Assembly (NCBI RefSeq): GCF_001691565.1
Contig: NZ_MAYO01000003.1
Location: 496,001 to 560,000 of the forward strand
Direction of reading: 5' to 3'
DNA from: Microbacterium oleivorans
GTDB taxonomy: Bacteria; Actinomycetota; Actinomycetes; Actinomycetales; Microbacteriaceae
DNA: 64,000 nt
Positions 19,555-28,021 of the stretch are shown piece by piece. The notes under the pieces were generated by a model, which worked only from the letters and a program-made list of their open reading frames with translations, was not told the origin of the DNA and made no database searches. Numbering within the stretch: the first letter of the stretch is position 1; each line of letters begins with the position of its first letter. The position numbers and the translations under genes were made by a program.

Positions 19555-20196
19555 TCAGCCGTCGTCGATGTCCGTGTCGGCGGCATCCGCCGCTCGTGCG
19601 ACGAGGACCGGTTCCTCTTGGAGACACAGGTCGATGAGTTTCGACAAGAGCTCGCTGAGCGTCGTCGCGCCGAGCAGCCGGAACCGGTCGTACTCGCTCA
19701 GCGGCGCCATCGCGGTGAGCTGCCACGAGGACTCCACGGGGTCGTCCGAGACCTCCGTGTCGGGATCCCACCGCGCCTCCTCGAGCACCGCTGCGAGGGT
19801 CGCGACACGGCGCACGACCCGTTCCGCCTCGCGGCGCAGCGGCAGGAGGTCGTCGTCCCACGTCAGCGGTTCCAGCGTCGTAATGTCTGCGATCGGATGC
19901 GGATCATCGTCCCTCCACCGATCGACCGCGATCCGGTCCCCGCCGACCGCGATGACGAACAGATCCGCGGCGCCTGCCTCGATCCGGACGATCCTCGCCA
20001 TCGTGCCGAGCGAACTGCGCTCGTCTCCTCCCCCCGACTCCCATCCCCGCTCGATGAGGACGACACCGAAAGAGGGATCCTCGGCATCCAGAAGACGACC
20101 CATCATCGTCAGGTACCGCGGCTCGAACACCCGAAGCGCCAACGGCGTGTGCGGGAACAGCACGCTGCCGAGGGGAAACATGGGAACGGCGTCCAT
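19555..20196 (-). CDS. LON peptidase substrate-binding (LON-N) domain protein
   Basis: A 213-residue protein consisting essentially of the N-terminal LON substrate-recognition domain (MFPLGSVLFPHTPLALRVFEPRY at the start, FGVVLIERGWE, GTMARIVRIE). It lacks the AAA+ and protease domains of Lon. Such stand-alone proteins are common in actinobacteria and presumably bind protein or peptide, but their role is unknown. It lies between the DUF3159 operon and acnA on the same strand. No clear Shine-Dalgarno is visible at the ATG; TTGACT sits 7 nt upstream and is not a good TANNNT match. Confidence 0.85.
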   Translation of the reverse strand: MDAVPMFPLGSVLFPHTPLALRVFEPRYLTMMGRLLDAEDPSFGVVLIERGWESGGGDERSSLGTMARIVRIEAGAADLFVIAVGGDRIAVDRWRDDDPHPIADITTLEPLTWDDDLLPLRREAERVVRRVATLAAVLEEARWDPDTEVSDDPVESSWQLTAMAPLSEYDRFRLLGATTLSELLSKLIDLCLQEEPVLVARAADAADTDIDDG

Positions 20197-20238
20197 GCGG
20201 CCCAGTCAACCACTCGGCGAAGTGCGCCGGGCGGGCTG

Positions 20239-21015
20239 TCAGGTCTCGTCGGGTCGCGCGGCGCGTCGGGGGTAGAGCGCTCTGACCGCCAGCCACGTGA
20301 CGGCCACCATCGGTGCGAAGAGCGGGAGTCCCATGATGAGCTTCAGCGTGCCGAGCGCCGCCGTCTGATCGGCGAGGTACAACGGCAGTTGAACCGCCAG
20401 CCGTGCGAAGAAGAGCGCGGCCCACGCGATCGCGAGCCAGAAGAAGACCCGGCGCTTGCGCCGATCGGCTCGCCACGCCGTGCCCTCGTTCATCAAGAAG
20501 CCGACAGCCAGCCCGATCAGCGACCAGCCGACGAGTGCCGACACGAGGAAAGCGGTGCCGTAGGCGGCGTTGGTGATGAGCCCCGGGACGAAGTTGTCGA
20601 CGCCGCGGCCTGTGAACAGGGCGAGGGCCGCTGCGGCACCGGTGGCCACCAGACCGCCGAAGGCCGCCGCCACGGGCGAGCGCTGGATCAGTCGGATGAC
20701 CGTGAAGACGGCCGCCAGCCCGACCGACGCCACCAGCGACACAACGAGATCCTGTCCCGTGACGGTGAACAGGACCACGAAGACGAGACCGGGCAGGACC
20801 GACTCCGCGATCCCGCGCCACCCGCCCATCGCACGCCAGACCACATGACCCGTCGTGGCGTCCGCGTGCGGATCCAGGCCGGCCCGCTTGGCCGCCCCTC
20901 CGAGAGCCTGGCCGAGGAGGTCGGATGCCGCGGACTCGCCCGCCGATGGCGGTACAAGATCATCGTGCCTCGACCGCGTGTCACCGGGCTCCGGGCGCTC
21001 CTTCGACGCGGTCAT
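20239..21015 (-). CDS. DUF3159 integral membrane protein
   Basis: A 258-residue membrane protein of the actinobacterial DUF3159 family. About 60 hydrophilic residues precede several hydrophobic segments (for example VLPGLVFVVLFTVTG, LVVSLVASVGLAAVFTVIRL, AFLVSALVGWSLIGLAVGF, MVAVTWLAVRALYP). No enzymatic motif is visible. The start overlaps the DUF3710 stop by 4 nt (ATGA), so dut, DUF3710 and DUF3159 are translationally coupled. This order is typical of Microbacteriaceae and related genomes. Confidence 0.88.
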   Translation of the reverse strand: MTASKERPEPGDTRSRHDDLVPPSAGESAASDLLGQALGGAAKRAGLDPHADATTGHVVWRAMGGWRGIAESVLPGLVFVVLFTVTGQDLVVSLVASVGLAAVFTVIRLIQRSPVAAAFGGLVATGAAAALALFTGRGVDNFVPGLITNAAYGTAFLVSALVGWSLIGLAVGFLMNEGTAWRADRRKRRVFFWLAIAWAALFFARLAVQLPLYLADQTAALGTLKLIMGLPLFAPMVAVTWLAVRALYPRRAARPDET

Positions 21016-21596
21016 GCGCCACCGGGCGACGCCGGCATCTTCAGGGGGATGAGGTCGCGCGGCGGCATGGGGGTGTTGCCACGGACGACGACGATCGAGC
21101 GGAACAGATCCTCGACCTGCTCCGCTGCGGCGATGTCGCTCGCGCCCGCTCCGCCGATGACACCGCGCAGGAACCAGCGTGGACCGTCGACACCGACGAA
21201 GCGCGCGAGGCGCTTACCCGCCGCGCCGTCGGCGCCGGCCACGGGGACCTCGGCAAGCAGCTCGGGACCCAGCGGCCCCTCCCGCTCCTCGACGCGCCCG
21301 CCCTGCTGACGGACCTGCTGACGGATCTGCTCCCGCGTCTCCTCCCACAGCCCGCTGGAGCGGGGCGCCGCGAAGGGCTGGACCTGCAGGGTCGATCCCG
21401 CGTAGTCGAGTCCGACGGCCACGATGCGCTTCGTCTGCTCTTCGACTTCGAGACGGAGGTTGAGACCTTCCCGAGGGAGGACCTTGACTCCGCCGAGGTC
21501 GATGTAGGGACGTACGGCGTTCGCCTCCGCCTCGTCGAAGGGGCCGTTCTCGGCCCGATCGCTCGGTGCCGACTTGGGTGCGAGCTCGTCGCTCAT
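21012..21596 (-). CDS. DUF3710 family protein
   Basis: A 194-residue soluble protein of family DUF3710, function unknown. Characteristic segments are VRPYIDLGGVKVLPREGLNLRLEVEE (split here by position), LQVQPFAAPRSSGLWEE, EIRQQ-like REQIRQQVRQQGG and GVDGPRWFLRGVIGG. The start codon overlaps the dut stop by 4 nt and its stop overlaps the DUF3159 start by 4 nt. This argues for a coupled three-gene operon driven by the dut promoter. A longer in-frame extension overlaps dut and is not credible. Confidence 0.88.
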   Translation of the reverse strand: MSDELAPKSAPSDRAENGPFDEAEANAVRPYIDLGGVKVLPREGLNLRLEVEEQTKRIVAVGLDYAGSTLQVQPFAAPRSSGLWEETREQIRQQVRQQGGRVEEREGPLGPELLAEVPVAGADGAAGKRLARFVGVDGPRWFLRGVIGGAGASDIAAAEQVEDLFRSIVVVRGNTPMPPRDLIPLKMPASPGGA

Positions 21597-22042
21597 GCGG
21601 TTGTTCCTGTCGTGTAGCCGGTGGATCCGAATCCCCCGTCGCCGCGCACGCTGTCGGGAAGCGCGTCGACGGGAAGGAAAGTCGCCCGCGAGACGGGCAT
21701 CACGATGAGCTGGGCGATCCGGTCGCCCGGAGCGATGTCGAAGTGCTCCGCGGCATCCGTGTTCAACAGCGTCACCTTGATCTCGCCCCGGTACCCGGCG
21801 TCGACCGTCCCCGGCGAATTGACCACGGTGATGCCGTGCTTTGCGGCGAGACCGCTGCGCGGGACGACGAAGGCGACGTAGCCGTCGGGCAGGGCGATGC
21901 GCACTCCCGTGCCGATGAGAGCGCGCTGACCGGGGGCCAGACGGACCTGTTCTGTGGAGACGAGGTCGGCGCCGGCGTCGCCCGGGTGCGCGTAGACGGG
22001 CACATGAGCCGAGATAATGGGAACGTCCACGGTATCCATCAC
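21593..22042 (-). CDS. dut: dUTP diphosphatase
   Basis: A 149-residue trimeric dUTPase that hydrolyses dUTP to dUMP, keeping uracil out of DNA and feeding thymidylate synthesis. All five family motifs are visible: HPGDAGADLVS, PRSGLAAKHGITV, NSPGTVDAGYRGEI, PGDRIAQLI and the C-terminal RGDGGFGSTG that closes the active site. The GTG at 22042 is supported by TAGCCT ending 6 nt upstream with no ribosome-binding site, so the operon mRNA is probably leaderless. An ATG lies one codon in. Confidence 0.96.
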   Translation of the reverse strand: MMDTVDVPIISAHVPVYAHPGDAGADLVSTEQVRLAPGQRALIGTGVRIALPDGYVAFVVPRSGLAAKHGITVVNSPGTVDAGYRGEIKVTLLNTDAAEHFDIAPGDRIAQLIVMPVSRATFLPVDALPDSVRGDGGFGSTGYTTGTTA

Positions 22043-22048
22043 CCCCCG

Positions 22049-22054
22049 AGGCTA
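22049..22054 (-). promoter_or_regulatory. Probable -10 of leaderless dut promoter, abutting the DUF3093 start
   Basis: TAGCCT on the minus strand with a 6-nt spacer to the dut GTG. The element abuts the ATG (22055) of the divergent DUF3093 gene, so the upstream part of the dut promoter lies inside the DUF3093 coding sequence. Confidence 0.55.
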
Positions 22055-22525
22055 ATGCACAACCCCGAGCGCACCGTCCCCTCCATTTACCGCGAGCGGC
22101 TGAGCCCGTCGCTGTGGCTCCTGGTGAGCGCGGCGGTCTGCGCACCCATGGCGGCCGTGGTGTTCTCTCCGATCGACACGACCCTCGCCCTCGTCATCGG
22201 GTTGGCGGTCGGCATCGTCCTGGTGGCGTCACTGATCCTGACCGCTCCCGTGGTGACGCTCGCGGACGGGATCCTCGGGGTCGGGCGGGCCCACATCCCC
22301 GTCGCCGACCTCGGTGAACCCGAGGTGCTGACGGGCGAGGAAGCCCGGGCCGCCCGGGGCGGCGGCCTCCGCCGCGACGACTGGCACCTGCTCCGGGGCG
22401 GGATCGACGGTGTCGTGCGCGTCCCCGTCGCAGACGACGACGACCCCACGGCACGCTGGGTGTTCTCGTCCCGCACCCCTGACCGGGTGGCGGCGATGAT
22501 CACCCGCGCGCAGCGGGGTCGCTGA
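22055..22525 (+). CDS. DUF3093 membrane protein
   Basis: A 156-residue protein of the actinobacterial DUF3093 family. YRERLSPSLWLLVSAAVCAP begins the first of two transmembrane segments (about residues 15-60). It is followed by a soluble domain with ADGILGVGRAHIPV and the C-terminal RWVFSSRTPDRVAAMI. The function is unknown. The ATG at 22055 has only GAGG 3 nt upstream. The start is divergent from dut by 12 nt. It converges on the DUF4193 gene. Confidence 0.85.
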   Translation: MHNPERTVPSIYRERLSPSLWLLVSAAVCAPMAAVVFSPIDTTLALVIGLAVGIVLVASLILTAPVVTLADGILGVGRAHIPVADLGEPEVLTGEEARAARGGGLRRDDWHLLRGGIDGVVRVPVADDDDPTARWVFSSRTPDRVAAMITRAQRGR

Positions 22526-22537
22526 TATCGGCGCTGC

Positions 22538-22831
22538 TTACGCGGCGCACTCGGTGCAGATCGCACCGATCGAGGTCTGGTGGTCGATCTGGGTCCGGTG
22601 CTTCACCAGGAAGCACTCGACGCAGGTGAACTCATCCTCCTGCGGGGGAAGGACGACGACGTCGAGGTCGACGTCGGAGAGGTCGGCGCCGGGAAGCTCG
22701 AAACCGCTGGGGTTGTCGGAGTCCTCGACGTCGACCGAGCCGGACATCTTGTCCGGGACGCGTTCCTTGAGAGCCTCGATCGACTCGCTGTCGTCTTCGG
22801 TCTTGCGGGGGGCGTCGTAATCCGTGGCCAT
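22538..22831 (-). CDS. DUF4193 family zinc-ribbon-like protein
   Basis: A 97-residue acidic protein of actinobacterial family DUF4193. The N-terminus MATDYDAPRK is family-typical. The C-terminus has two Cys pairs, FTCVECFLVKH and AICTECAA, that should bind zinc. It is conserved across actinobacteria but of unknown function. The ATG at 22831 is chosen over a TTG five codons upstream. It is divergent from sepH. Confidence 0.9.
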   Translation of the reverse strand: MATDYDAPRKTEDDSESIEALKERVPDKMSGSVDVEDSDNPSGFELPGADLSDVDLDVVVLPPQEDEFTCVECFLVKHRTQIDHQTSIGAICTECAA

Positions 22832-23049
22832 TCGAGAACGTCTCAACTTTCGGGGTGGTGCTGTGGGGGCGGCCCGTTCGGGCGGCCATAGTTTGCATCA
22901 CCTGTCGGTGAATCGCAAATGAGCCGTCGAGTCGTCGCCGCCTTTCGGAGGTGCCCCACCGCAAACTCGCGGCACGCCCCGGATATTCCCGCTCTCCACG
23001 GTTCGCCGTGACACCATGAACGCACCCGCTGGATCTGGAGGACGTCCGC
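22832..23049. other. Divergent intergenic region between DUF4193 and sepH
   Basis: 218 bp without a gene. It holds an imperfect inverted repeat (TTTGC and TCACC arms at 22892-22902, GGTGA and GCAAA at 22907-22919) and a short CCCGTTCGGG hairpin. CTGGAGG precedes the sepH start. No clear consensus promoter was found for either gene. Confidence 0.5.
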
Positions 23050-24078
23050 ATGGAACAGCTCAAAGTGATCGGTACCGAAGACGGTCGCCTGATGCTCGCG
23101 ACCGACGCCGGCGACCGATTCTCCCTCGCCGTGGACGAGGCGCTGCGCGCCCAGCTCCGGCGCCTGCAGCGGGAGGCCGAGCCCCGCACGACGCGGCCGA
23201 ACCCGCGTGACATCCAGTCCCACATCCGCGCCGGTATGACCGCGGAGGACGTCGCGCAGCTCCTCGGAGTGCGCGTCGAGGACGTGCAGCGCTTCGAGGG
23301 GCCCGTCCTGGCCGAGCGCGAGCACATCGTGGGCCAGGCCCTCGCGGTGACGGTACTCATCGGCGGCGAACTCGATCCGGGCGCGCAGCCGACGTTCGGG
23401 AACGCCGTCCGCGCCAAACTCGCCGAAGCCGGCGCCACCGGCGAACGGTGGACGAGCTGGAAGGACCAGAACGGCTGGACCGTGAAGCTCGAGTTCACGG
23501 TGGGCGAGGTCGAGCACGACGCTCGCTGGTCGTTCGACCCCCGCCGTTCGTCCCTGGCCCCGCAGAATTCCGATGCCACGCAGCTGTCGCGGCAGGGCTC
23601 GCTGCCGGAGGGGCTCATCCCCCGCCTGCGCGCGCTCGATTCGGCGCCGCAGAAGGATGCCTCACGGTTCGACTCCGGCGCATTCGGTCCTCGTGCGGTG
23701 ACCGAACCGGAGGCCGACCTCGAGACGCCCGACGCTCGCCCGGCATCCTCCGCCGCGGTGCAGCAGGCTGCGATCAAGCGCGCGCCGGACGCTCCCGTCA
23801 CTTCTGCGGAGACGGCCGACCTCCTCGAGGCGCTCCGTCGTCGCCGTGGACAGCGCGAACCCATGCCCGGCGAGCCCGGCGGCGAACGTTCATCGACCCC
23901 CGTGGCACTTTTCGACGCTCCGGAAGCCGAGACTGAGCCGGCGGCGACGTCAGAGCCGGAGACCGTCGAGCCCGAGGCCGCCGCGGAGCCTCCCGCCGAG
24001 CAGAGCCGCCGACGCGGTCGCACCTCGATGCCCTCCTGGGACGAGATCGTCTTCGGCGCTCGTACCGAGGACGGCTGA
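23050..24078 (+). CDS. sepH: Septation protein SepH
   Basis: A 342-residue SepH (DUF3071), an actinobacterial cell-division protein that interacts with FtsZ and promotes its assembly (known from Streptomyces and mycobacteria). The N-terminal domain starts MEQLKVIGTEDGRLMLATD and contains a helix-turn-helix-like segment (RAGMTAEDVAQLLGVRVEDV, about residues 62-81). The C-terminal half is disordered and rich in Glu, Pro and Ala, ending RTSMPSWDEIVFGAR, a conserved tail. GGAGGAC precedes the ATG. It converges with the phosphodiesterase gene, with only 2 bp between the stops. Confidence 0.93.
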   Translation: MEQLKVIGTEDGRLMLATDAGDRFSLAVDEALRAQLRRLQREAEPRTTRPNPRDIQSHIRAGMTAEDVAQLLGVRVEDVQRFEGPVLAEREHIVGQALAVTVLIGGELDPGAQPTFGNAVRAKLAEAGATGERWTSWKDQNGWTVKLEFTVGEVEHDARWSFDPRRSSLAPQNSDATQLSRQGSLPEGLIPRLRALDSAPQKDASRFDSGAFGPRAVTEPEADLETPDARPASSAAVQQAAIKRAPDAPVTSAETADLLEALRRRRGQREPMPGEPGGERSSTPVALFDAPEAETEPAATSEPETVEPEAAAEPPAEQSRRRGRTSMPSWDEIVFGARTEDG

Positions 24079-24080
24079 GT

Positions 24081-25211
24081 TCAGCCGAACGCGCCGAGTC
24101 GCACCAGCGGGACGATGCGCTCCTGATCGGTGAGCGAGCCGTGCTGGCCGATCATGTTCTGCGGCTTCTTGTCGGCCTCTCTGTCGTCGTAGTAGGCCAC
24201 AGCTGAGCGAGCGGCGACGAGGACATCGCCGATACGCGGCACGACCTCCGGGTCGGGCGACGCGCCGAACAGCCCGGCGTCCACCGCCTGCTCCCGAGAC
24301 ATCACCCAGGAGCGGGAGGCCTCGGCATCCCGCCACCGTTCCGCCACCTCCGCCGCTCTGCCGTCATCGGCATAGAGGTGGAGCATGCGCGGCTCGCCTC
24401 CGATGATGCTCACGCCGTCCACGAGCGGGTCGCCGTCGCGGAGCAGGATCTGACGCTGCCGCGGGACGTCGACGATGCCGTGGTCCGCGGTGAGGATCGC
24501 CCCGGCGTGAGAGCCGATGGCGGTATCCAGATCCCGTGCCGCCCCGTCCACCCGCTCGAGACCGGCGGCCCACTCGTCGCTCTCCCATCCCCGCGCGTGG
24601 GCGATCGTATCGAGCTCGGGCACGTAGGCGTAGACGAGAGCCCCGGGATGCCGGAGCGCGAGGTCCGCGGCGCGTTCCACGCGCTCGGAGATCGAGGCGG
24701 CGCCGATGAACTCCGCACCTCGCTGAAGGGCGGCCGTGAAGCCGGTCCCGGCGTACCGAGACTGGGAGACGACGAAGCACGGACGCCCGGCGGCGGACTC
24801 GCGTTCGAGGAGGGGGACGGATCGCTGCCAGGTCAGCGGGTCCAGCCCGTCGGTCTCCCACCCCTTGAGCTGATTCGGCGCCAGGGCGGTCCCGGGGATG
24901 CGGACCCGGTAGCCGACGAGGCCGTGCCGGCCGGGCATCTCGCCGGTGAGGAGACTCGCGAGGGCCACCGCGGTCGTCGAGGGGAAGACGGTGCGGGCGG
25001 CATCCCGCTTCGTCATCCGTGCGGTCAGGAAGCGGGCGTACCCCGCGCGAGCCGTCAGGTTCGCGCGACCGAGACCGTCGACCACCAGCACGACGGCCGA
25101 CCGAGCCGACGGGAACCAGTCCCCGCGCCCCTCGAGGGAGGCCAGGATCTGCGGCACGACACCGGTGAGGCTCCGGGCTGACGGCGGGTCCACGGGTAGG
25201 CTGAGAGACAC
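24081..25211 (-). CDS. Alkaline phosphatase superfamily protein (nucleotide pyrophosphatase/phosphodiesterase type)
   Basis: A 376-residue member of the alkaline phosphatase/type I phosphodiesterase superfamily. [13 protein letters not shown] carries the first metal Asp, [15 protein letters not shown] the nucleophilic Thr, [12 protein letters not shown] the Asp/His metal ligands, and [10 protein letters not shown] the late Asp-His. Release of mono-esters or nucleotide phosphodiesters is expected, but the substrate is unknown. No signal peptide is seen. It is regularly next to sepH in actinobacteria. The GTG at 25211 is preferred; longer starts would reach into the divergent parC gene. Confidence 0.85.
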   Translation of the reverse strand: MSLSLPVDPPSARSLTGVVPQILASLEGRGDWFPSARSAVVLVVDGLGRANLTARAGYARFLTARMTKRDAARTVFPSTTAVALASLLTGEMPGRHGLVGYRVRIPGTALAPNQLKGWETDGLDPLTWQRSVPLLERESAAGRPCFVVSQSRYAGTGFTAALQRGAEFIGAASISERVERAADLALRHPGALVYAYVPELDTIAHARGWESDEWAAGLERVDGAARDLDTAIGSHAGAILTADHGIVDVPRQRQILLRDGDPLVDGVSIIGGEPRMLHLYADDGRAAEVAERWRDAEASRSWVMSREQAVDAGLFGASPDPEVVPRIGDVLVAARSAVAYYDDREADKKPQNMIGQHGSLTDQERIVPLVRLGAFG

Positions 25212-25287
25212 CCGGGTCAGTCTTCCACACGGTGCTCCGCCGCCGTCTCTGGCCCCTCGCAGCATCTCCCGAAGACCGATCGAGGCC

Positions 25288-27741
25288 ATGGCATCGCGCA
25301 CTCCCCCTCCCCCGCCCGCTGTTGAACGCATCGAGGACGTCGACCTCGCTGACGAGATGCAGGGCTCGTTCCTGGAGTACGCCTACTCGGTGATCTATTC
25401 GCGGGCCCTGCCGGACGCCCGCGACGGCCTCAAGCCCGTGCAGCGCCGCATCCTCTTCCAGATGTCCGAGATGGGCCTGCGTCCCGACCGAGGCCACGTG
25501 AAGAGTGCGCGCGTCGTCGGCGACGTGATGGGCAAGCTTCACCCGCACGGCGACTCCGCGATCTACGACGCGCTCGTCCGCCTCGCTCAGGACTTCGCCC
25601 TGCGGGTCCCGCTCGTGGACGGACACGGCAACTTCGGCTCTCTCGACGACGGCCCGGCGGCCGCCCGCTACACCGAGGCCCGGCTCGCGGCATCCGCTCT
25701 GGCTCTGACGGAGAACCTCGACGAGGACGTCGTCGACTTCATCCCGAACTACGACGGTCAGTTCCAGCAGCCCGAGGTGCTCTCGGCGGCGTTCCCGAAC
25801 CTGCTGGTCAACGGCGCGACGGGCATCGCCGTCGGCATGGCGACCAACATGGCGCCGCACAACCTCATCGAGGTCGTCTCGGCGGCGATCCACCTGCTCG
25901 AGAACCCCGGCGCGACCCTCGAGGAGCTCATGGAGTTCGTCCCGGGGCCGGACCTCCCGGGCGGCGGCGTCATCGTCGGACTCGATGGCATCAAGGAGGC
26001 CTACCAGACCGGCCGCGGCACGTTCCGCACTCGCGCGAAGACGTCGATCGAGCCGCTCGGACCGCGCCGCACCGGCATCGTCGTCACGGAACTGCCCTAC
26101 ATGGTGGGACCGGAGCGCGTCATGGAGAAGATCCGCGACGCCGTCTCATCCAAGAAGCTCACCGGCATCTCCGACCTCACCGACCTCACGGACCGCAACA
26201 ACGGCCTGCGCCTCGTGATCGGCATCAAGACGGGCTTCGACCCGAACGCCGTCCTCGAGCAGCTGTACCGCCTCACCCCCCTCGAGGACTCGTTCGGCAT
26301 CAACAACGTCGCCCTGGTCGGCGGCCAGCCGCAGACCCTCGGGCTCAAGGAGCTGCTGCGCGTCTATCTGGATCACCGCATCCAGGTCGTGACACGGCGC
26401 AGCCGCTTCCGTCTCGCCCGCAAGCAGGAGCGCCTTCACCTCGTCGAGGGCCTTCTCATCGCGATCCTCGACATCGACGAGGTCATCCAGGTCATCCGCA
26501 CCTCGGACGACAGCGAGCAGGCTCGCATGCGCCTCATGGACGTCTTCGACCTGTCGCAGCGGCAGGCCGAGTACATCCTGGAACTCCGCCTCCGGCGCCT
26601 CACGAAGTTCTCGCGCGTCGAGCTCGAGGCCGAGCAGAACACGCTGAAGGCCGACATCGCCGCGCTCGAAGAGCTCCTCGGCAGCGACGTCCTCCTCCGT
26701 CGCCAGGTTGCGACCGAGTTGGATGCCGCGTCCGAGGCCTTCGGTACGCCGCGTCGGACGCTCCTCATGAACGGCGGGCCCGTCGCCCCGCGCGGCCGCG
26801 CCGCCGCGCCGGCGGACCTCCAGATCGCCGACGCGCCGTGCCGTGTCTATCTGTCGGCGACGGGCCGTATGGTGCGGGCGGAGCTCATCGCCGACGCGCC
26901 CGGCGGCGGTGTCGTCCCTCCGGCGCGTCGCTCGAAGCACGACGCGATCCGCGCCGCGGTCGATGGAACGACGAGAGGCGACCTCGGGGCGGTGACGACG
27001 CTCGGCCGCCTGGTCCGGTTCACCCCCGTCGACCTGCCGTCCGTACCGGCGAATTCGGTGCAACTGGCGGCCGGCACGCGCGCGGACCAGTACCTCGGCC
27101 TCGCCCCGACGGAGCACGTCGTGACCGTCGTTCCGCTGACGACCGACGCGCCGATCGCGCTCGGGACCGCACAGGGCGTCGTCAAACGCGTCTCCGCCAC
27201 CGAGCTCCCCCCGGGCAAGCCGGACGTCGAGATCATCTCCTTGAAACCCGGCGACACGGTCGTGGGGGCCGCTCTCGCCGCCGACGGCAGCGAACTCGTC
27301 TTCATCTCGAGTGACGCCCAGCTGCTGCGCTTCGACGCTTCGACCGTCCGCCCTCAGGGCCGCTCCGCCGGTGGCATGGCCGGCATCCGACTTTCGGACG
27401 GTGCCCGCGTCATCGCTTTCGCGGCGGTCACCGCCACGGACGAGACGGTCGTGGCGACGGTCGCCGGCGCCAGCGCTGCACTGCCGGGGACCGACCCGGG
27501 ATCGGCGAAGGTCTCGCTGTTCTCGGAGTTCCCGTCCAAGGGCCGCGCGACCGGCGGTGTGCGCGCTCAGCGCTTCCTCCGCTGGGAGGATGCTCTTCTC
27601 GTCGCCTGGATCGGCGACGCCCCGCGCGCCGTCGGTCTGGACGGCGCAGTCCGCCCGTTGCCGGACGCCGGAGCTAAGCGGGATGCCTCGGGCCAGGCCC
27701 TCGACGCCGCCGTCGGCGCCATAGGCACCGTCGTCGGCTGA
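25288..27741 (+). CDS. parC: DNA topoisomerase IV subunit A (ATP-hydrolysing type II topoisomerase)
   Basis: An 817-residue type IIA topoisomerase breakage-reunion subunit that decatenates or relaxes DNA together with the B subunit encoded at 28-30 kb. The catalytic Tyr is residue 128 in AARYTEARL. The quinolone pocket reads [10 protein letters not shown] with the canonical Ser at 90. The C-terminal domain has divergent beta-pinwheel blades and no clear gyrase box, which favours ParC over GyrA. The ATG at 25288 has GAGG just upstream. A TAGGCT at 25197-25202 may be its -10, giving a leader of about 80 nt. Confidence 0.92.
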   Translation: MASRTPPPPPAVERIEDVDLADEMQGSFLEYAYSVIYSRALPDARDGLKPVQRRILFQMSEMGLRPDRGHVKSARVVGDVMGKLHPHGDSAIYDALVRLAQDFALRVPLVDGHGNFGSLDDGPAAARYTEARLAASALALTENLDEDVVDFIPNYDGQFQQPEVLSAAFPNLLVNGATGIAVGMATNMAPHNLIEVVSAAIHLLENPGATLEELMEFVPGPDLPGGGVIVGLDGIKEAYQTGRGTFRTRAKTSIEPLGPRRTGIVVTELPYMVGPERVMEKIRDAVSSKKLTGISDLTDLTDRNNGLRLVIGIKTGFDPNAVLEQLYRLTPLEDSFGINNVALVGGQPQTLGLKELLRVYLDHRIQVVTRRSRFRLARKQERLHLVEGLLIAILDIDEVIQVIRTSDDSEQARMRLMDVFDLSQRQAEYILELRLRRLTKFSRVELEAEQNTLKADIAALEELLGSDVLLRRQVATELDAASEAFGTPRRTLLMNGGPVAPRGRAAAPADLQIADAPCRVYLSATGRMVRAELIADAPGGGVVPPARRSKHDAIRAAVDGTTRGDLGAVTTLGRLVRFTPVDLPSVPANSVQLAAGTRADQYLGLAPTEHVVTVVPLTTDAPIALGTAQGVVKRVSATELPPGKPDVEIISLKPGDTVVGAALAADGSELVFISSDAQLLRFDASTVRPQGRSAGGMAGIRLSDGARVIAFAAVTATDETVVATVAGASAALPGTDPGSAKVSLFSEFPSKGRATGGVRAQRFLRWEDALLVAWIGDAPRAVGLDGAVRPLPDAGAKRDASGQALDAAVGAIGTVVG

Positions 27742-27747
27742 GGGTCG

Positions 27748-27996
27748 TCAGCCGTCCAGCTTCGCTTTGACGTAGGCGACGATCGCATTCGCGTGACCGT
27801 GCCCGAGCCCGTGCTCGTTCTTCAGGACGGCGACGGTCTCCATGTGGGTGCGGGTGTCGAGCGCGTCGGCGGCGATGTCGAGCCAGCGCTGCACCGGCTG
27901 ACCGTACGTCTTCTCGATGCTCGGGAAATAGGACGCGGGGCCTTTCGGCTTCTCGCCCGGGGCGATGACGGGCGCGACGACGCGGTGGGCTTCCAT
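27748..27996 (-). CDS. DUF4287 family protein
   Basis: An 82-residue protein with the DUF4287 signature KGPASYFPSIEKTYGQPVQRWLDI followed by a helical GLGHGHANAIVAYVKAK. Function is unknown. It sits between the convergent parC (6 bp away) and parE genes, on the parE strand. The ATG lies 7 nt after TAGCGT without a ribosome-binding site, so it probably has its own leaderless promoter, located in the short gap after the parE stop. Confidence 0.85.
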   Translation of the reverse strand: MEAHRVVAPVIAPGEKPKGPASYFPSIEKTYGQPVQRWLDIAADALDTRTHMETVAVLKNEHGLGHGHANAIVAYVKAKLDG

Positions 27997-28003
27997 ACGC
28001 GTC

Positions 28004-28009
28004 ACGCTA
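28004..28009 (-). promoter_or_regulatory. Probable -10 element of a leaderless promoter (DUF4287 gene)
   Basis: TAGCGT on the minus strand with a 7-nt spacer to the ATG at 27996. It lies between the parE stop and the DUF4287 start. Confidence 0.55.
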
Positions 28010-28021
28010 GTGCCGCCGTCG

